Of a stretch of DNA of 64,000 nt, positions 12,633 to 24,206 are shown one piece after another. The notes beneath the pieces were generated by a model. It had not been told where the DNA came from. It saw only the letters and a program-made list of their open reading frames with translations, and searched no databases. The translations under genes were made by a program, and so were the position numbers. The stretch's first letter is position 1. Each line of letters begins with the position of its first letter. Source of the DNA: Arthrobacter sp. Hiyo8 (GTDB lineage: Bacteria > Actinomycetota > Actinomycetes > Actinomycetales > Micrococcaceae); NCBI GenBank assembly GCA_001549895.1, contig AP014719.1, positions 372,001-436,000 on the forward strand, read 5' to 3'.

Positions 12633-13045
12633 TGAACCCACCTCTGTGATGTGGACTGCATTCCGGGGCACCGAGCAAGTACTCCGGTATTGGTGTAACA
12701 AAATCCGCGCGCAGCTACTTCCCGACAGACGCGTGCGGTATTGGACCGCAGTCGTTGAATCCTGCCGCGCGCGAAGCCTTGCTAAGAGGGGACTTCCGGT
12801 CTAGAACGTAGTCATAGAGCAACATCGACGGACATGCCGGCGTCGCCCGGCACGTCCGTCCGGAGAGGACCCCGTGATATCGAGTCGCTGGTCGTAAAGT
12901 CGCAGTCAGCCCGGTGCTGACTCAGCGACGTCCGTTGGTGCGAACCGCCGTGGCCTCCGGCGTGGACTTGCGTCCGCCGCCAACGCCCAGGTTCCGGCCC
13001 GACCCCGCCAGGTCGCCTGCAGTCGCAACCAACAGAAGGAAAGAA
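12633..13045. other. 413-bp intergenic region with a hairpin
   Basis: No convincing gene. At 12827-12860 two 14-nt arms (12827-12840 and 12847-12860) pair with one mismatch around CGTCGC, without a T-run. It lies 185 bp upstream of the sugar-binding protein and may be a leader element or a regulator site. The region must also hold the promoters of both the SPW gene and the importer operon, but I see no strong sigma-70 boxes. Confidence 0.4.
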
Positions 13046-14269
13046 ATGCTAAACATGAAGGTCCCGGCACGAGGCGCCGGAACCGCCTTCATTGCAACCA
13101 TCGCTATCACGGCACTCGCCGCGTGTTCGAGCACGGGCACATCTTCGTCGTCGTCGAGCACCGCAAGTTCCGGAGGAGCTGTACCGCAGATATCTGCGGA
13201 TGCGTTCACGGCCGATTTCTCGGCAATGAAACAGCTCACGTCGCTCGCTTCACAAGGCAAGGGCATGGTGGGCGTACTGCTGCCGGACACCACCACCTCC
13301 GCGCGATACGTGACTTTCGACGCCCCGTACCTGAAGAAGGCATTCGAAGCCGCGGGACTCGATTCCTCCAAGTTCAAGATCGACAACGCGCAGGGCAGCG
13401 CAAGCACGATGCAGACCCAAGCCGAGGCTGATATCACGGCCGGCGCATCGGTGCTGCTTGTCGACGCCCTGGACTCCGGTTCGGGCGCGGCCATCGAGGC
13501 GGCCGCCAGTGCGCGCGGCGTCAAAGTGATCGACTATGACCGGCTCGTCAAAGGCGGGACAAAAGATCGCACCTATGTCAGCTTCGACAACGTCAAGGTT
13601 GGTCAGCTCATCGGCCAAGGCGAAATCACGTGCATCGCTGACTGGAAAGTCACCAAGCCAAACATCCTGGTCATGGATGGCGACCCGACCGACAACAACG
13701 CGAAGCTGTTCGCCGAAGGTTACAACGGCGTACTCAAGCCGCACTTCGACAATGGCGAGTACGTCAACGTCGGAGAGCCGGCGGGCACGTGGACACCGTC
13801 AGTGGCTCAGACGACGTTCGCCCAGCAATACACTGCCCACCCGAACATCAACGCGGTTGTCACGCCGAACGACGACAATGCCAACGCGGTGATCGCCTAC
13901 CTGCAGAGCAAGCAGATTCCCGCCAAGACCTTCCCGACGACTGGACAGGATGCGTCCTTGTCCGGCCTGCAGAACATCCTGAAGGGCTACCAGTGCGGAA
14001 CGGTGTACAAGCCGATCTACTTTGAGGCCCAGGCTGCGGCCGCGGCAGCGCTCTACCTTCGGGCGGGCGTCACTGTTCCGTCAACCCTCGTCAACGGCAA
14101 GACCACGGACGACACCGCGAAGTCCGATGTCGCATCGGTCCTGCTGACCCCGCTGTGGGTGACCACGAAGAACATGGCGGACACTGTCGTCAAAGACGGC
14201 GCCGTAACGAGTTCATCGCTGTGCATCTCGCAAGTGAAGGACGCGTGCACCGCGGCAGGTATCCAGTAG
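13046..14269 (+). CDS. Sugar ABC transporter substrate-binding lipoprotein (XylF-like)
   Basis: Intact 407-residue lipoprotein. The signal segment ends in the lipobox LAAC (ITALAACSSTG), followed by a Ser-rich linker. Class B periplasmic binding fold: GMVGVLLPDTTTSARYVTFD, ASVLLVDALDSGSGAAIE, YDRLVKGG, PNILVMDGDPTDNNA, INAVVTPNDDNANAVIAYL and TTGQDASLSGLQNIL. These match D-xylose-binding XylF-type proteins (CUT2). AGGAAAG precedes ATG 13046. It heads an operon with an ATPase and permease. Xylose or a related sugar is the likely ligand but is not proven. Confidence 0.9.
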   Translation: MLNMKVPARGAGTAFIATIAITALAACSSTGTSSSSSSTASSGGAVPQISADAFTADFSAMKQLTSLASQGKGMVGVLLPDTTTSARYVTFDAPYLKKAFEAAGLDSSKFKIDNAQGSASTMQTQAEADITAGASVLLVDALDSGSGAAIEAAASARGVKVIDYDRLVKGGTKDRTYVSFDNVKVGQLIGQGEITCIADWKVTKPNILVMDGDPTDNNAKLFAEGYNGVLKPHFDNGEYVNVGEPAGTWTPSVAQTTFAQQYTAHPNINAVVTPNDDNANAVIAYLQSKQIPAKTFPTTGQDASLSGLQNILKGYQCGTVYKPIYFEAQAAAAAALYLRAGVTVPSTLVNGKTTDDTAKSDVASVLLTPLWVTTKNMADTVVKDGAVTSSSLCISQVKDACTAAGIQ

Positions 14270-14277
14270 TCCGAACG

Positions 14278-15124
14278 ATGAGTGAGTTGGCAGCCCGGAC
14301 CCCGCCGACGTCGGGCCCTTGCTTCGGCTGGAGGGCATCGACAAGAACTTCGGGCCGGTGCAGGCACTGGTCGACATCACCCTTGAGGTGCCGATCGGCA
14401 AGGTGACTGCGCTTGCCGGCGACAACGGCGCGGGCAAATCGGTCTTGATCAAATGCGTTGCCGGCATTCACACCCCCGACGACGGGCAGCTGTTTTGGGA
14501 AAACCAGCCCGTACGGTTGAACTCGCCGCACGAAGCCGCGGCGCTCGGCATCGAGACCGTGTACCAGGACCTGGCACTCTGCGACAACCTCGACATCGTG
14601 CAGAACCTGTTCCTCGGCCGCGAACGCCTGCGACATTTCCTCCTCGACGAGGAGAGCATGGAGATCGCGGCCGGGAGACACTGACGAGCCTGGCCGTGAC
14701 AACAGTGCGGTCGATCCGGCAACCCGTCGCGTCGCTGTCCGGAGGGCAACGCCAGTCGGTGGCGATCGCGAAATCGGTGCTGTGGAACTCGAAGCTCGTC
14801 ATCATGGACGAGCCCACCGCTGCCCTCGGCGTCGCCCAGACGGAGGTGGTCCTTCACCTGATCCGCCAGCTCGCCGACCGTGGAGTGGCCGTCATCGTCG
14901 TCTCACACAATATGAACGACGTGTTCGAAGTCGCGGACCGCATCGCCGTGCTCAGGCTCGGGCAGCTGGTGGCTATCCGGCCTGTCACGGAAATGGACCG
15001 GCAGATCGTGGTTGACCTGATGACCACGGGGTTCTCCGATCGGGCAACGCCGGAACTCGCGCCTCCACCGCCGTCGAACCGCCAGCTCACCGCCGCCAAG
15101 GGTCCGCTCCCTTCCGCAGCGGCG
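14278..15124 (+). CDS. Sugar ABC transporter ATP-binding protein (single-domain XylG-like), frameshifted
   Basis: Energises the XylF/XylH-like importer. Walker A GDNGAGKSVLIKC, Q-loop VYQDLALCDNLD, signature SLSGGQRQSVAIAKS, Walker B LVIMDEPTAALGVAQT and switch His in VIVVSHNMNDVF. Only one ATPase domain, as in the actinobacterial XylG-like group, not the duplicated enteric XylG. Slips near 14315 (GGGG read as GGG) and 14680. There is no stop codon in this frame before the permease N-terminal segment, so the 3' limit given here is arbitrary; see findings. Confidence 0.85.
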
Positions 15125-16392
15125 GTGCTCCAGGACGAGCCGACCACGGCGGCAGCCAAGCGGAAGGCCGCCTTGGCGTTGAATCCGGACATCACCGCGA
15201 CGTCGCTCCCCGAATATTTCCGCGCTGCGTTCGCGCGGGTCCGGGCGGCGAGAGCGGAGTGCTTCCGGTTCTCGCGGGCCTGTTGCTCATCTCGGTACTA
15301 TTCCAATCGCTGAACCCGAACTTCCTGACTCCCGGGAACATGGTGAACCTGCTCATCCAGGGTTCCGTTTTCATGCTGCTCGCAATGGGCCAGGTCTTCG
15401 TGCTCCTGCTCGGCGAAATCGACTTGTCCATCGGGTACGTCGGCGGGGTGGGCGGCGTCATTATGGCCGAACTCGTGCAGGAGTCCACCGGTTGGCCGTG
15501 GTGGGCGGCGATCGCCGTCGGCCTGCTTGGCTGCGCCGGGATCGGACTGCTCCACGGGACGATCATCACCCGGCTCGGCCTGCCGTCGTTCGTCGTGACT
15601 CTTGGCGGCCAGCTCGGCTGGCTTGGCGTGATGCTCATCATCCTTGGCAGCGGCGGCGTCGTGCCCATCAACGACAATGTCATCAATAACATCGCGAGCG
15701 GCAACCTCAGCCCGGTCACCAGCTGGATCCTCATGCTCGTGGTCGTCGGAGCGTTCAGCACGTGGACGTGGCTGCGGGACGCCCGCCGGCGCAACACCGG
15801 GCTCGTCGCGCCGCCCGCCAGTGTAAGCGCCCTGAAGATCGCGGCGGTGCTCGCCGCCGGTGTGGCGATCGTCTGGCTCTGCAATACGGACCGCGGAATC
15901 CTGGTCGAAATCAGTGGCGTTCCGTGGGTCCTTCTCGTGGTGCTCGGAGTCCTCGCCGCCTGGACCCTGCTGCTTGGGCGAACCCGGTTCGGTCGCTACG
16001 TCTACGCCATTGGCGGCAACGCCGAGGCCGCTCGGCGGGGAGGCGTGAACCTTGCCCGTATTCGCACCCTCGCCTTCATCCTCGCTTCCTTCACTGCAGG
16101 CATCGGCGGAATCGTCTACGCGTCGCGCCTCCGTTCCGTCTCGACCTCGTACGACGGCGGCACTCTGGTGCTTTACGCCGTGGCCGCCGCGGTGATAGGC
16201 GGGACCAGCTTGTTCGGCGGCCGCGGCAAGGTGCTGCACGGGGTCCTGGGCGGGCTGGTGATCGCCACGATCGATAACGGCATGGGCCTGCAGGGCTACA
16301 GCGCACCGGCCAAGTACGTGGTCACGGCGCTGGTTCTCGTCGCGGCCGTGACGATCGACGCCGTCGCGCGCCGCGGACGCTCCCGGACCTGA
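15125..16392 (+). CDS. Sugar ABC transporter permease (XylH-like), frameshifted
   Basis: CUT2 permease of about 420 residues and ten membrane segments. The family pattern is clear: LPEYFRAAFARVR before the first helix, VFMLLAMGQVFVLLLGEIDLS, HGTIITRLGLPSFVVTLGG, the cytoplasmic loop FGRYVYAIGGNAEAARRGGV that contacts the ATPase, and AAAVIGGTSLFGGRGKV. One slip near 15248 separates the N-terminal 40 residues from the rest. GTG 15125 is a possible start, but the reading frame is open back into the ATPase gene. Confidence 0.88.
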
Positions 16393-16536
16393 GGAGGCGC
16401 CGGGCCCAGCGGTCGTGGCAGGTCTGGACTTGGATTATCAGCAGGCTTAACGTTCAAGAGTGGCTGGCTACCCGGAGGGGTGGTCCGAGCGGCAATCCCT
16501 GCGGCCAGCCCACGCAAGTCCGAGCGAGGAGGAAAG

Positions 16537-16989
16537 ATGCGAAAGGTTGAAGAAACGATTGATGTGGCGGTCCCCGTGCGTACGGCTTATAACCAGTGGA
16601 CGCAGTTTGAGTCGTTTCCCCGATTCATGTCCGGGGTGGAATCCGTAACCCAGTTGAGCGACACGACCAACCATTGGGTCACCAAGGTAGGAGGCGTGGA
16701 ACTGGCCTTCGATACGGAGATAGTCGACCAGGAACCCGACGACCGGATTGCGTGGCGCAGTATTGACGGCAAATCGCACGCCGGCATCATCAGGTTTTCG
16801 CCGCTCGACGACAACCACACGCACGTCAAGGTCCATTTCGAATGGTCGCCCGAGACTTTTATGGAGAAGGCCGGAGCCGCACTCCAGATAGACGAGATGC
16901 AGGTGAAGGCCGACCTGAAGAAATTCAAGGAGTTCATCGAGTCGCGTGGAAACGAAACCGGAGGGTGGCGCGGCGAGGTGGAGGAATAA
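16537..16989 (+). CDS. SRPBCC family protein (polyketide cyclase/dehydrase-like)
   Basis: Intact 150-residue protein of the START/SRPBCC helix-grip fold: begins VEETIDVAVPVRTAYNQWTQ, then ESFPRFMSGVESV, RIAWRSIDGKSHAG and a C-terminal helix QVKADLKKFKEFIESRG. This subgroup is annotated as cyclase/dehydrase, with no defined substrate. GAGGAGGAAAG precedes ATG 16537. Its TAA is directly followed by the ATG of the NAD(P)-binding gene, so the pair is almost certainly co-translated. Confidence 0.88.
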   Translation: MRKVEETIDVAVPVRTAYNQWTQFESFPRFMSGVESVTQLSDTTNHWVTKVGGVELAFDTEIVDQEPDDRIAWRSIDGKSHAGIIRFSPLDDNHTHVKVHFEWSPETFMEKAGAALQIDEMQVKADLKKFKEFIESRGNETGGWRGEVEE

Positions 16990-17856
16990 ATGACCGACCG
17001 TGGACCAGTACTTGTGGTCGGCGGCACCGGGATGCTTGGCAGCCAGGTGGTGTCGAGGCTGCTGGCGGGCGGAAAACAGGTCCGCGCGTTGGTGCGGCCC
17101 GGTTCGGTTGCGGGCCGCCTTGAGCAGCTAGGGGCCACGATCGCCCGTGGCGACATGATGGACCCGGAGTCGCTTGCGCACGCCATGGACGGCGTCGACG
17201 CTGTGATCACCTCGGCGGCCGGATACACCCATCACCGGGAAGGCGACACCCCTGTCACGGACACGGTGGGCAACATCAACCTCGTCGACGCGGCCAGCCG
17301 CGCCGGTATTCGCCGATTTGTCCTCACTAGCATCCTCACGTGCGATCAGACCCCGGAGGTTCCACACTTCTGGCACAAGAAACTGACCGAGGATCGCCTG
17401 GAGGAGCTCGGCGTCCCGTTTGTGGCCCTGCGCCCGGGCGCTTTCCTTGAGCAGATCGCTCGATTCGGCGACCCTTTCAGCGAAGGGCGGCTCAGGTGGT
17501 TCGGGTCTTCGAGTGTTCCCCTGACGTACGTTCTTGCCAGTGACCTCGCCGGGTACCTCGCGGCGGCAGTCGACGCGAGCGGCGTCGAAGGGCAGCGCAT
17601 CGACATCGGCTGGGACCGGCCGGTCACCATGCAGGACATCGCCGATATCTCTTCCCGAATGCTCGGCCGGCAGATCGAGCTCGTCCTTAACCCGATCAAC
17701 CAGATGGGGCCGGACTTTCAGGCGATGATGGAGTGGTTCGGGACCGGCCGCTACGTCGCCGATACCTCACTGCAGCGCGAGGTCTTCGGCCCGCCGCCAA
17801 CCGCGGAGAACGCCGTCGCGCGCCTGCTCACCAGCCTCGGGCACAAACTTCTCTGA
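16990..17856 (+). CDS. NmrA-like NAD(P)-binding protein (atypical SDR)
   Basis: Intact 288-residue Rossmann protein. The dinucleotide motif is VVGGTGMLGSQVVSRLLAGG, followed by VRALVRPGS, GDMMDPESL and DAVITSAAGY. The catalytic Tyr/Lys pair of classical SDRs is not in place, as in NmrA/SDR_a5-type proteins that act as redox sensors or isoflavone-reductase-like enzymes. Paired with the SRPBCC gene with no gap. Convergent with clpC, 44 bp away. Confidence 0.85.
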   Translation: MTDRGPVLVVGGTGMLGSQVVSRLLAGGKQVRALVRPGSVAGRLEQLGATIARGDMMDPESLAHAMDGVDAVITSAAGYTHHREGDTPVTDTVGNINLVDAASRAGIRRFVLTSILTCDQTPEVPHFWHKKLTEDRLEELGVPFVALRPGAFLEQIARFGDPFSEGRLRWFGSSSVPLTYVLASDLAGYLAAAVDASGVEGQRIDIGWDRPVTMQDIADISSRMLGRQIELVLNPINQMGPDFQAMMEWFGTGRYVADTSLQREVFGPPPTAENAVARLLTSLGHKLL

Positions 17857-17900
17857 GGCAGGCGCGACGGCGGCCGCATGGCGCGGTCTGTTCACCAGCG

Positions 17901-20394
<2,494 letters not shown>

Positions 20395-20564
20395 TTCGCC
20401 ACACTCCTGGCAGCCGCCTACCTTGATGCTACGTCGCTGAGGGCCTTCGTGGGGATCGCCGGACGCAGAATTTTAGATAACGGTCCAGCCGCCTGCATGG
20501 CTCTTCCGCGCGGACGGTCAAGACCGTGAAGAATGAAAACAACCACCAAGTAGAGGGAATTACC

Positions 20565-21029
20565 ATGAGCACCCTGAAGCAACGCCTGCACGCCGACGTC
20601 GTTGTCCACATGAAGGACCGCAACAAAACTGCGCTCACGACGGTCCGTAACGTCCTGGGCGAAATCGAGACGCGCGAGAAGTCCGGAAAGACACCCATCG
20701 AGCTGGACGACACCCAGGTGACGGCCCTGCTGCAGAAGGAAGCCGCCAAGCGCAGGGACACTGCCCGCATTTACACGGAGGCCGGCGAGGCCGAGCGCGC
20801 CGCGGCGGAAATCGCCGAAGCAGAAGTGATAGAGGCGTACCTGCCCGAAATGCTGACGCTCGCCGAAGTCGAGGGCATCGTCGACGAGGCAATCGCCGCA
20901 TTGAAGGCCAGCGGCCAGGAACCCACGATCAAGCAGATGGGCGCCGTGATGAAGCCCGTCACAGCAAAGGTCGCCGGCCGCTTCGACGGCAAGGCCGTCA
21001 GCGAAATCGTCCGGACCCGGCTCGCATAG
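20565..21029 (+). CDS. GatB/YqeY domain-containing protein
   Basis: Intact 154-residue protein, full YqeY length. Begins MSTLKQRLHADVVVHMKDRN and ends in the GatB-tail-like domain (GAVMKPVTAKVAGRFDGKAV). YqeY resembles the C-terminal tRNA-binding domain of the amidotransferase GatB; its exact function is unresolved. GAGGGAAT precedes the ATG. Confidence 0.9.
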   Translation: MSTLKQRLHADVVVHMKDRNKTALTTVRNVLGEIETREKSGKTPIELDDTQVTALLQKEAAKRRDTARIYTEAGEAERAAAEIAEAEVIEAYLPEMLTLAEVEGIVDEAIAALKASGQEPTIKQMGAVMKPVTAKVAGRFDGKAVSEIVRTRLA

Positions 21030-21057
21030 ATTCACCGGCACGCAGGGAGGAGCAGCC

Positions 21058-21918
21058 ATGGCAGCCATCATCCTGGGATGGAATCCACGGCTTTGGAACG
21101 ACTGGAACTACGAGGCTGTGATCGAGCAGGTCGCCGAAACCGGTCAATTCCTGGAGCGGTGGAACGTCGGGCAACACCGGAAGATCCAGCCGGGCAACCA
21201 AGCATGGCTTCTCCTGCAAGGCGGAGGACCCCACGGACGCGGGCTGATCGGACACAGCGTCGTGATGTCCGAAAGCTACGAAGTGCCACAAAGCACCGAG
21301 CCGAAGGGTATTGCGCGGTACGTGAGCGTGGCCTTCGATGCCTTGCTCCCCCTCGGCGGCCAGATCCCGTCGAGTGTCCTCTCCAGGGAGGTGCCGGACG
21401 TGGCCTGGAATCGCTTCCGCGGTTCGGGGCGGTCTATTCCGTCATCGTCAGAACCTGCTCTTCAGCGCGTGTGGCGGGAGCACGGCCCAGCGGCGTCCGA
21501 GCCGTTCCAGACTGTTCCGGGACCTACCCGGAAGGAGCCGTCAGCCGCATTGAAACGAACCGCTACGAGCGGGACCCTGAAGCCCGCCGCATCTGCCTGG
21601 CTTTCCACGGAACGTCCTGTGCCGCATGCACCTTCTCCTTCGAAGTAAGCTACGGCGACATCGGCAAAGACTACATCCACGTCCATCACGTGGTTCCGGT
21701 TTCACAGCTTGGCAGCGACTACCGGCTGGACCCGATCGCGGACCTCGTCCCGTTGTGTGCCAACTGCCACGCGATGGCGCACCGGGGCGTGGGCACCCGC
21801 GTACCGTGGCGGAATTGCGGCGGCCATCGCCGCCGCCGGCCACTTGCCTGGCCAAATTGTAGACGACAGGGCATTGGCGGCCCAGGACGCCGCGCACCGG
21901 ATCCTCGAGCAACGGTGA
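21058..21918 (+). CDS. HNH endonuclease domain protein, frameshifted
   Basis: An N-terminal domain of about 120 residues (LGWNPRLWNDWNYE, GQHRKIQPGNQAWLLLQGG, GRGLIGHSVVMSESYE) resembles EVE/ASCH-like ligand-binding folds. The C-terminal HNH nuclease domain has HVHHVVPVS, LVPLCANCHAMAH and the first Cys pair in GTSCAACTF. About 286 residues when joined, with slips near 21425, 21505 and 21800. The N-terminal fold could mean recognition of modified nucleotides, a guess from fold similarity. It follows yqeY by 28 bp. Confidence 0.75.
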
Positions 21919-22033
21919 CCATTGGGCCGTCCATTGCACTAGCCAGCCAGGGTTCTTCACCGTATTTTGGTTAACTACACCGTGTGGCGAGTACATCGCA
22001 CTGTGAGTCAGATGATCCATTTGCCGGCTGAAA

Positions 22034-22061
22034 GACCGGGGCGCAACGTCGCGCCCCGGTC
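22034..22061 (+). terminator. Perfect 11-bp GC hairpin after the HNH gene
   Basis: Arms 22034-22044 and 22051-22061 pair fully around AACGTC. No T-run. It lies between the HNH gene and yegP, 53 bp upstream of the latter. Confidence 0.5.
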
Positions 22062-22113
22062 CCGGCGAGACCTACCGGGCGTCACGCGCCGCCCGCTGTT
22101 CAGGAGGATATGC

Positions 22114-22545
22114 ATGACCGGGATGTTTGAACTCTTCATCGACGAGGACACGAGCTTCAGATTCAGGCTCAAGGCGCCGGACGGAACGGTGGTAGCCGTC
22201 TCCAAGTCCTTTCCCGACAAGCGCGCCGCAGTGAGCGGCATCAGTGACGTCCGCGAATACGCAGGAATGGGCCTGATCACCGATCTCTGCCCCGAAGTCC
22301 CACTACGCGGAGCAGCGCCCACGCCTCCGGTCCCCGTTGCTCGGCAAGCCGGTCCCACCGCGATGCCACCGCTTCCCGCACCGCCGCGGCACCACAGTCC
22401 CCTCCCCAAAGGGATCGCACCCGACCCTGGCATACTCCTGCCCTGGTCGACCATCCCGCACCGGTTTAGACGAGGCGTGAAGGCGTCCGCTGCAGGCCAT
22501 CCCGCCGCGGCGCCCCTTGTCCCGGCCCCGCGCCGCCGGGTGTAA
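22114..22545 (+). CDS. YegP (DUF1508/UPF0339) domain protein with proline-rich tail
   Basis: Intact 143-residue protein. The N-terminal half is one YegP unit: [20 protein letters not shown], then [20 protein letters not shown]. The remaining 80 residues are Pro/Ala-rich, low complexity, ending PAPRRRV. YegP domains are short beta-rich units of unknown function. ATG 22114 has a consensus AGGAGG site. The tail has a typical GC-rich third position, so it is probably genuinely coding. Confidence 0.78.
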   Translation: MTGMFELFIDEDTSFRFRLKAPDGTVVAVSKSFPDKRAAVSGISDVREYAGMGLITDLCPEVPLRGAAPTPPVPVARQAGPTAMPPLPAPPRHHSPLPKGIAPDPGILLPWSTIPHRFRRGVKASAAGHPAAAPLVPAPRRRV

Positions 22546-22550
22546 TGGAC

Positions 22551-22577
22551 GCACGACGGCGACTCCCGCCGTCGTGC
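22551..22577 (+). promoter_or_regulatory. Perfect 11-bp hairpin in the leader of the CoA-ligase gene
   Basis: GCACGACGGCG at 22551-22561 pairs exactly with 22567-22577 around a 5-nt loop. It begins just after the yegP stop and ends immediately before the GAAGGAG ribosome site of the next gene. It has no T-run, so it could be a terminator remnant, an RNA processing site or a translation-modulating hairpin. Confidence 0.5.
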
Positions 22578-22592
22578 GCTGAAGGAGCCGCA

Positions 22593-24178
22593 ATGTTCAC
22601 CAGCCCGTACGCTGATGTCGAGATCCCCGAAGTCACGATCTATGAGTATCTGTTCGGTGGGCTGAGCGGCGAGGACCTTGACCGGATCGCACTCGTGGAC
22701 GGCACGTCCGGCGCGGAAATGAGCTACCGGCAACTCGTCAGCCGAATCGACGCGACCGCAGGCTGGCTCGCGGGCCACGGGGCGGCCCCGGGACCACCGT
22801 GGGCCTCTTCTGCCCAACGTGCCCGCGTTCGCGGTCGTCTTCCACGGGTCCTCCGCGCGGCGCCGTCGTCACCACGGTCAACGCGCTGTATACCGCCGAT
22901 GAAGTCGGCAGCCAGCTCAGCGACGCCGGCGCCTCCTGGCTCTTCACCGTCTCGCCCTTCCTGGAACGCGCGGCGGCCGCCGCCCAGGCCGCCGGCATTC
23001 CGGCGGAGCGCCTCGTGGTGCTCGACGGCGGCGACCTCGCCTCGGCCGCGGGTCATCCCTCGCTCGCGGACATCATCGACGCCGCCTTCCCGCGCCCACG
23101 CTGAGCGTCGATCCGCATGCCGCCGCCGTCGTGCCCTACTCCTCGGGCACGAGCGGCACACCGAAGGGCGTCCTGTTGAGCCAGTACAACCTCGTGGCGA
23201 ACGTCGCGCAGTCCAGTGCCTTCTTCCGCGTGACTCCCGACGACGTGCTGCTCGCCGTCCTGCCGTTCTTCCACATCTACGGCCTGACAGTGCTGCTCAA
23301 TCTGGCCCTCGGCGAGCGGGCCCGGCTCGTCACGATGCCGAAGTTCGACCTCGCCGAGTTCCTCCGCATCACCCAGGACCACCGCTGCACGTACCTCTTC
23401 ATCGCTCCGCCCATCGCCGTCGCACTGGCGAAGCATCCGCTGGTGGACCAATACGATCTCTCGTCCGTGCGCGTCGTGCTTTCAGGAGCAGCTCCCCTCG
23501 ATGGCGAACTGGGACACGCTGTTGCGAAGCGCCTCGGATGCACGATGCTCCAGGGCTATGGCATGACCGAGCTGAGCCCAGTCTCCCACGCCATCCCGCG
23601 CGACGGCGCCGAGAACGTCCCGCTCGACTCGGTGGGTTACGCCGTGCCGAACACCGAGTGCAAGCTCCTCGACCCGCCACGGACGAAGAAATCGACATCC
23701 CGGCCGAAGGACCGAGCGCCCCCGGGCAGCTCCTTGTCCGCGGCCCGCAGGTCATGCTCGGCTACCTGAACCGGCCCGACGCAACAGCGGCGACTATCGA
23801 TCCGGATGGCTTCCTCCGCACCGGCGACATAGCGACCGTTACGGCTGACGGCGTCGTGACGATCGTCGATCGACTCAAGGAACTGATCAAGTACAAGGGC
23901 TACCAGATTGCGCCCGCCGAGCTCGAAGCGCTCCTGCTCACCCACCCGCGGATTGCGGACGCCGCGGTCATCGGCACCCACGCGGACGACGGCGAAGAGG
24001 TGCCGAAGGCGTTCGTCGTCCGGCAGGCGGGGCCGAGCTCGGGGACGGGGAGGTCATGGAGTTCGTCGCCGGGCGGGTGGCTCCGTTCAAGCGCGTGCGA
24101 TCGGTGGAGTTCGTCGAGGTGATTCCCAAGTCGGCGTCAGGAAAGATCCTTCGGCGGGAGCTGCGCGCTAGGGGTTAG
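22593..24178 (+). CDS. AMP-forming acyl-CoA synthetase, 4-coumarate-CoA ligase-like, frameshifted
   Basis: Activates a carboxylic acid to its CoA thioester through an acyl-adenylate. P-loop motif [15 protein letters not shown] (about 23135), [26 protein letters not shown], the hinge [20 protein letters not shown] and the C-terminal catalytic Lys in [14 protein letters not shown]. About 528 residues when joined, the 4CL family norm. Slips near 22790, 22850, 23100, 23680 and 24035. Substrate not predictable; 4CL-like enzymes in actinobacteria act on aryl or medium-chain acids. It ends 28 bp before the restored stop of the convergent glycosyltransferase gene. Confidence 0.88.
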
Positions 24179-24206
24179 GGACAGTCCGCGCCGGCACTCT
24201 CCGTGG

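Noticed and set aside
20395..20564. ClgR or HspR operator upstream of clpC
   Set aside because: No convincing palindrome of either type could be found in the 170-bp divergent region.
24137..24206. Extension of the glycosyltransferase into the convergent CoA-ligase gene
   Set aside because: The 3' sequence reads as a shadow of the ligase C-terminus; one frame repair near 24260 gives a stop at 24207 with no overlap.
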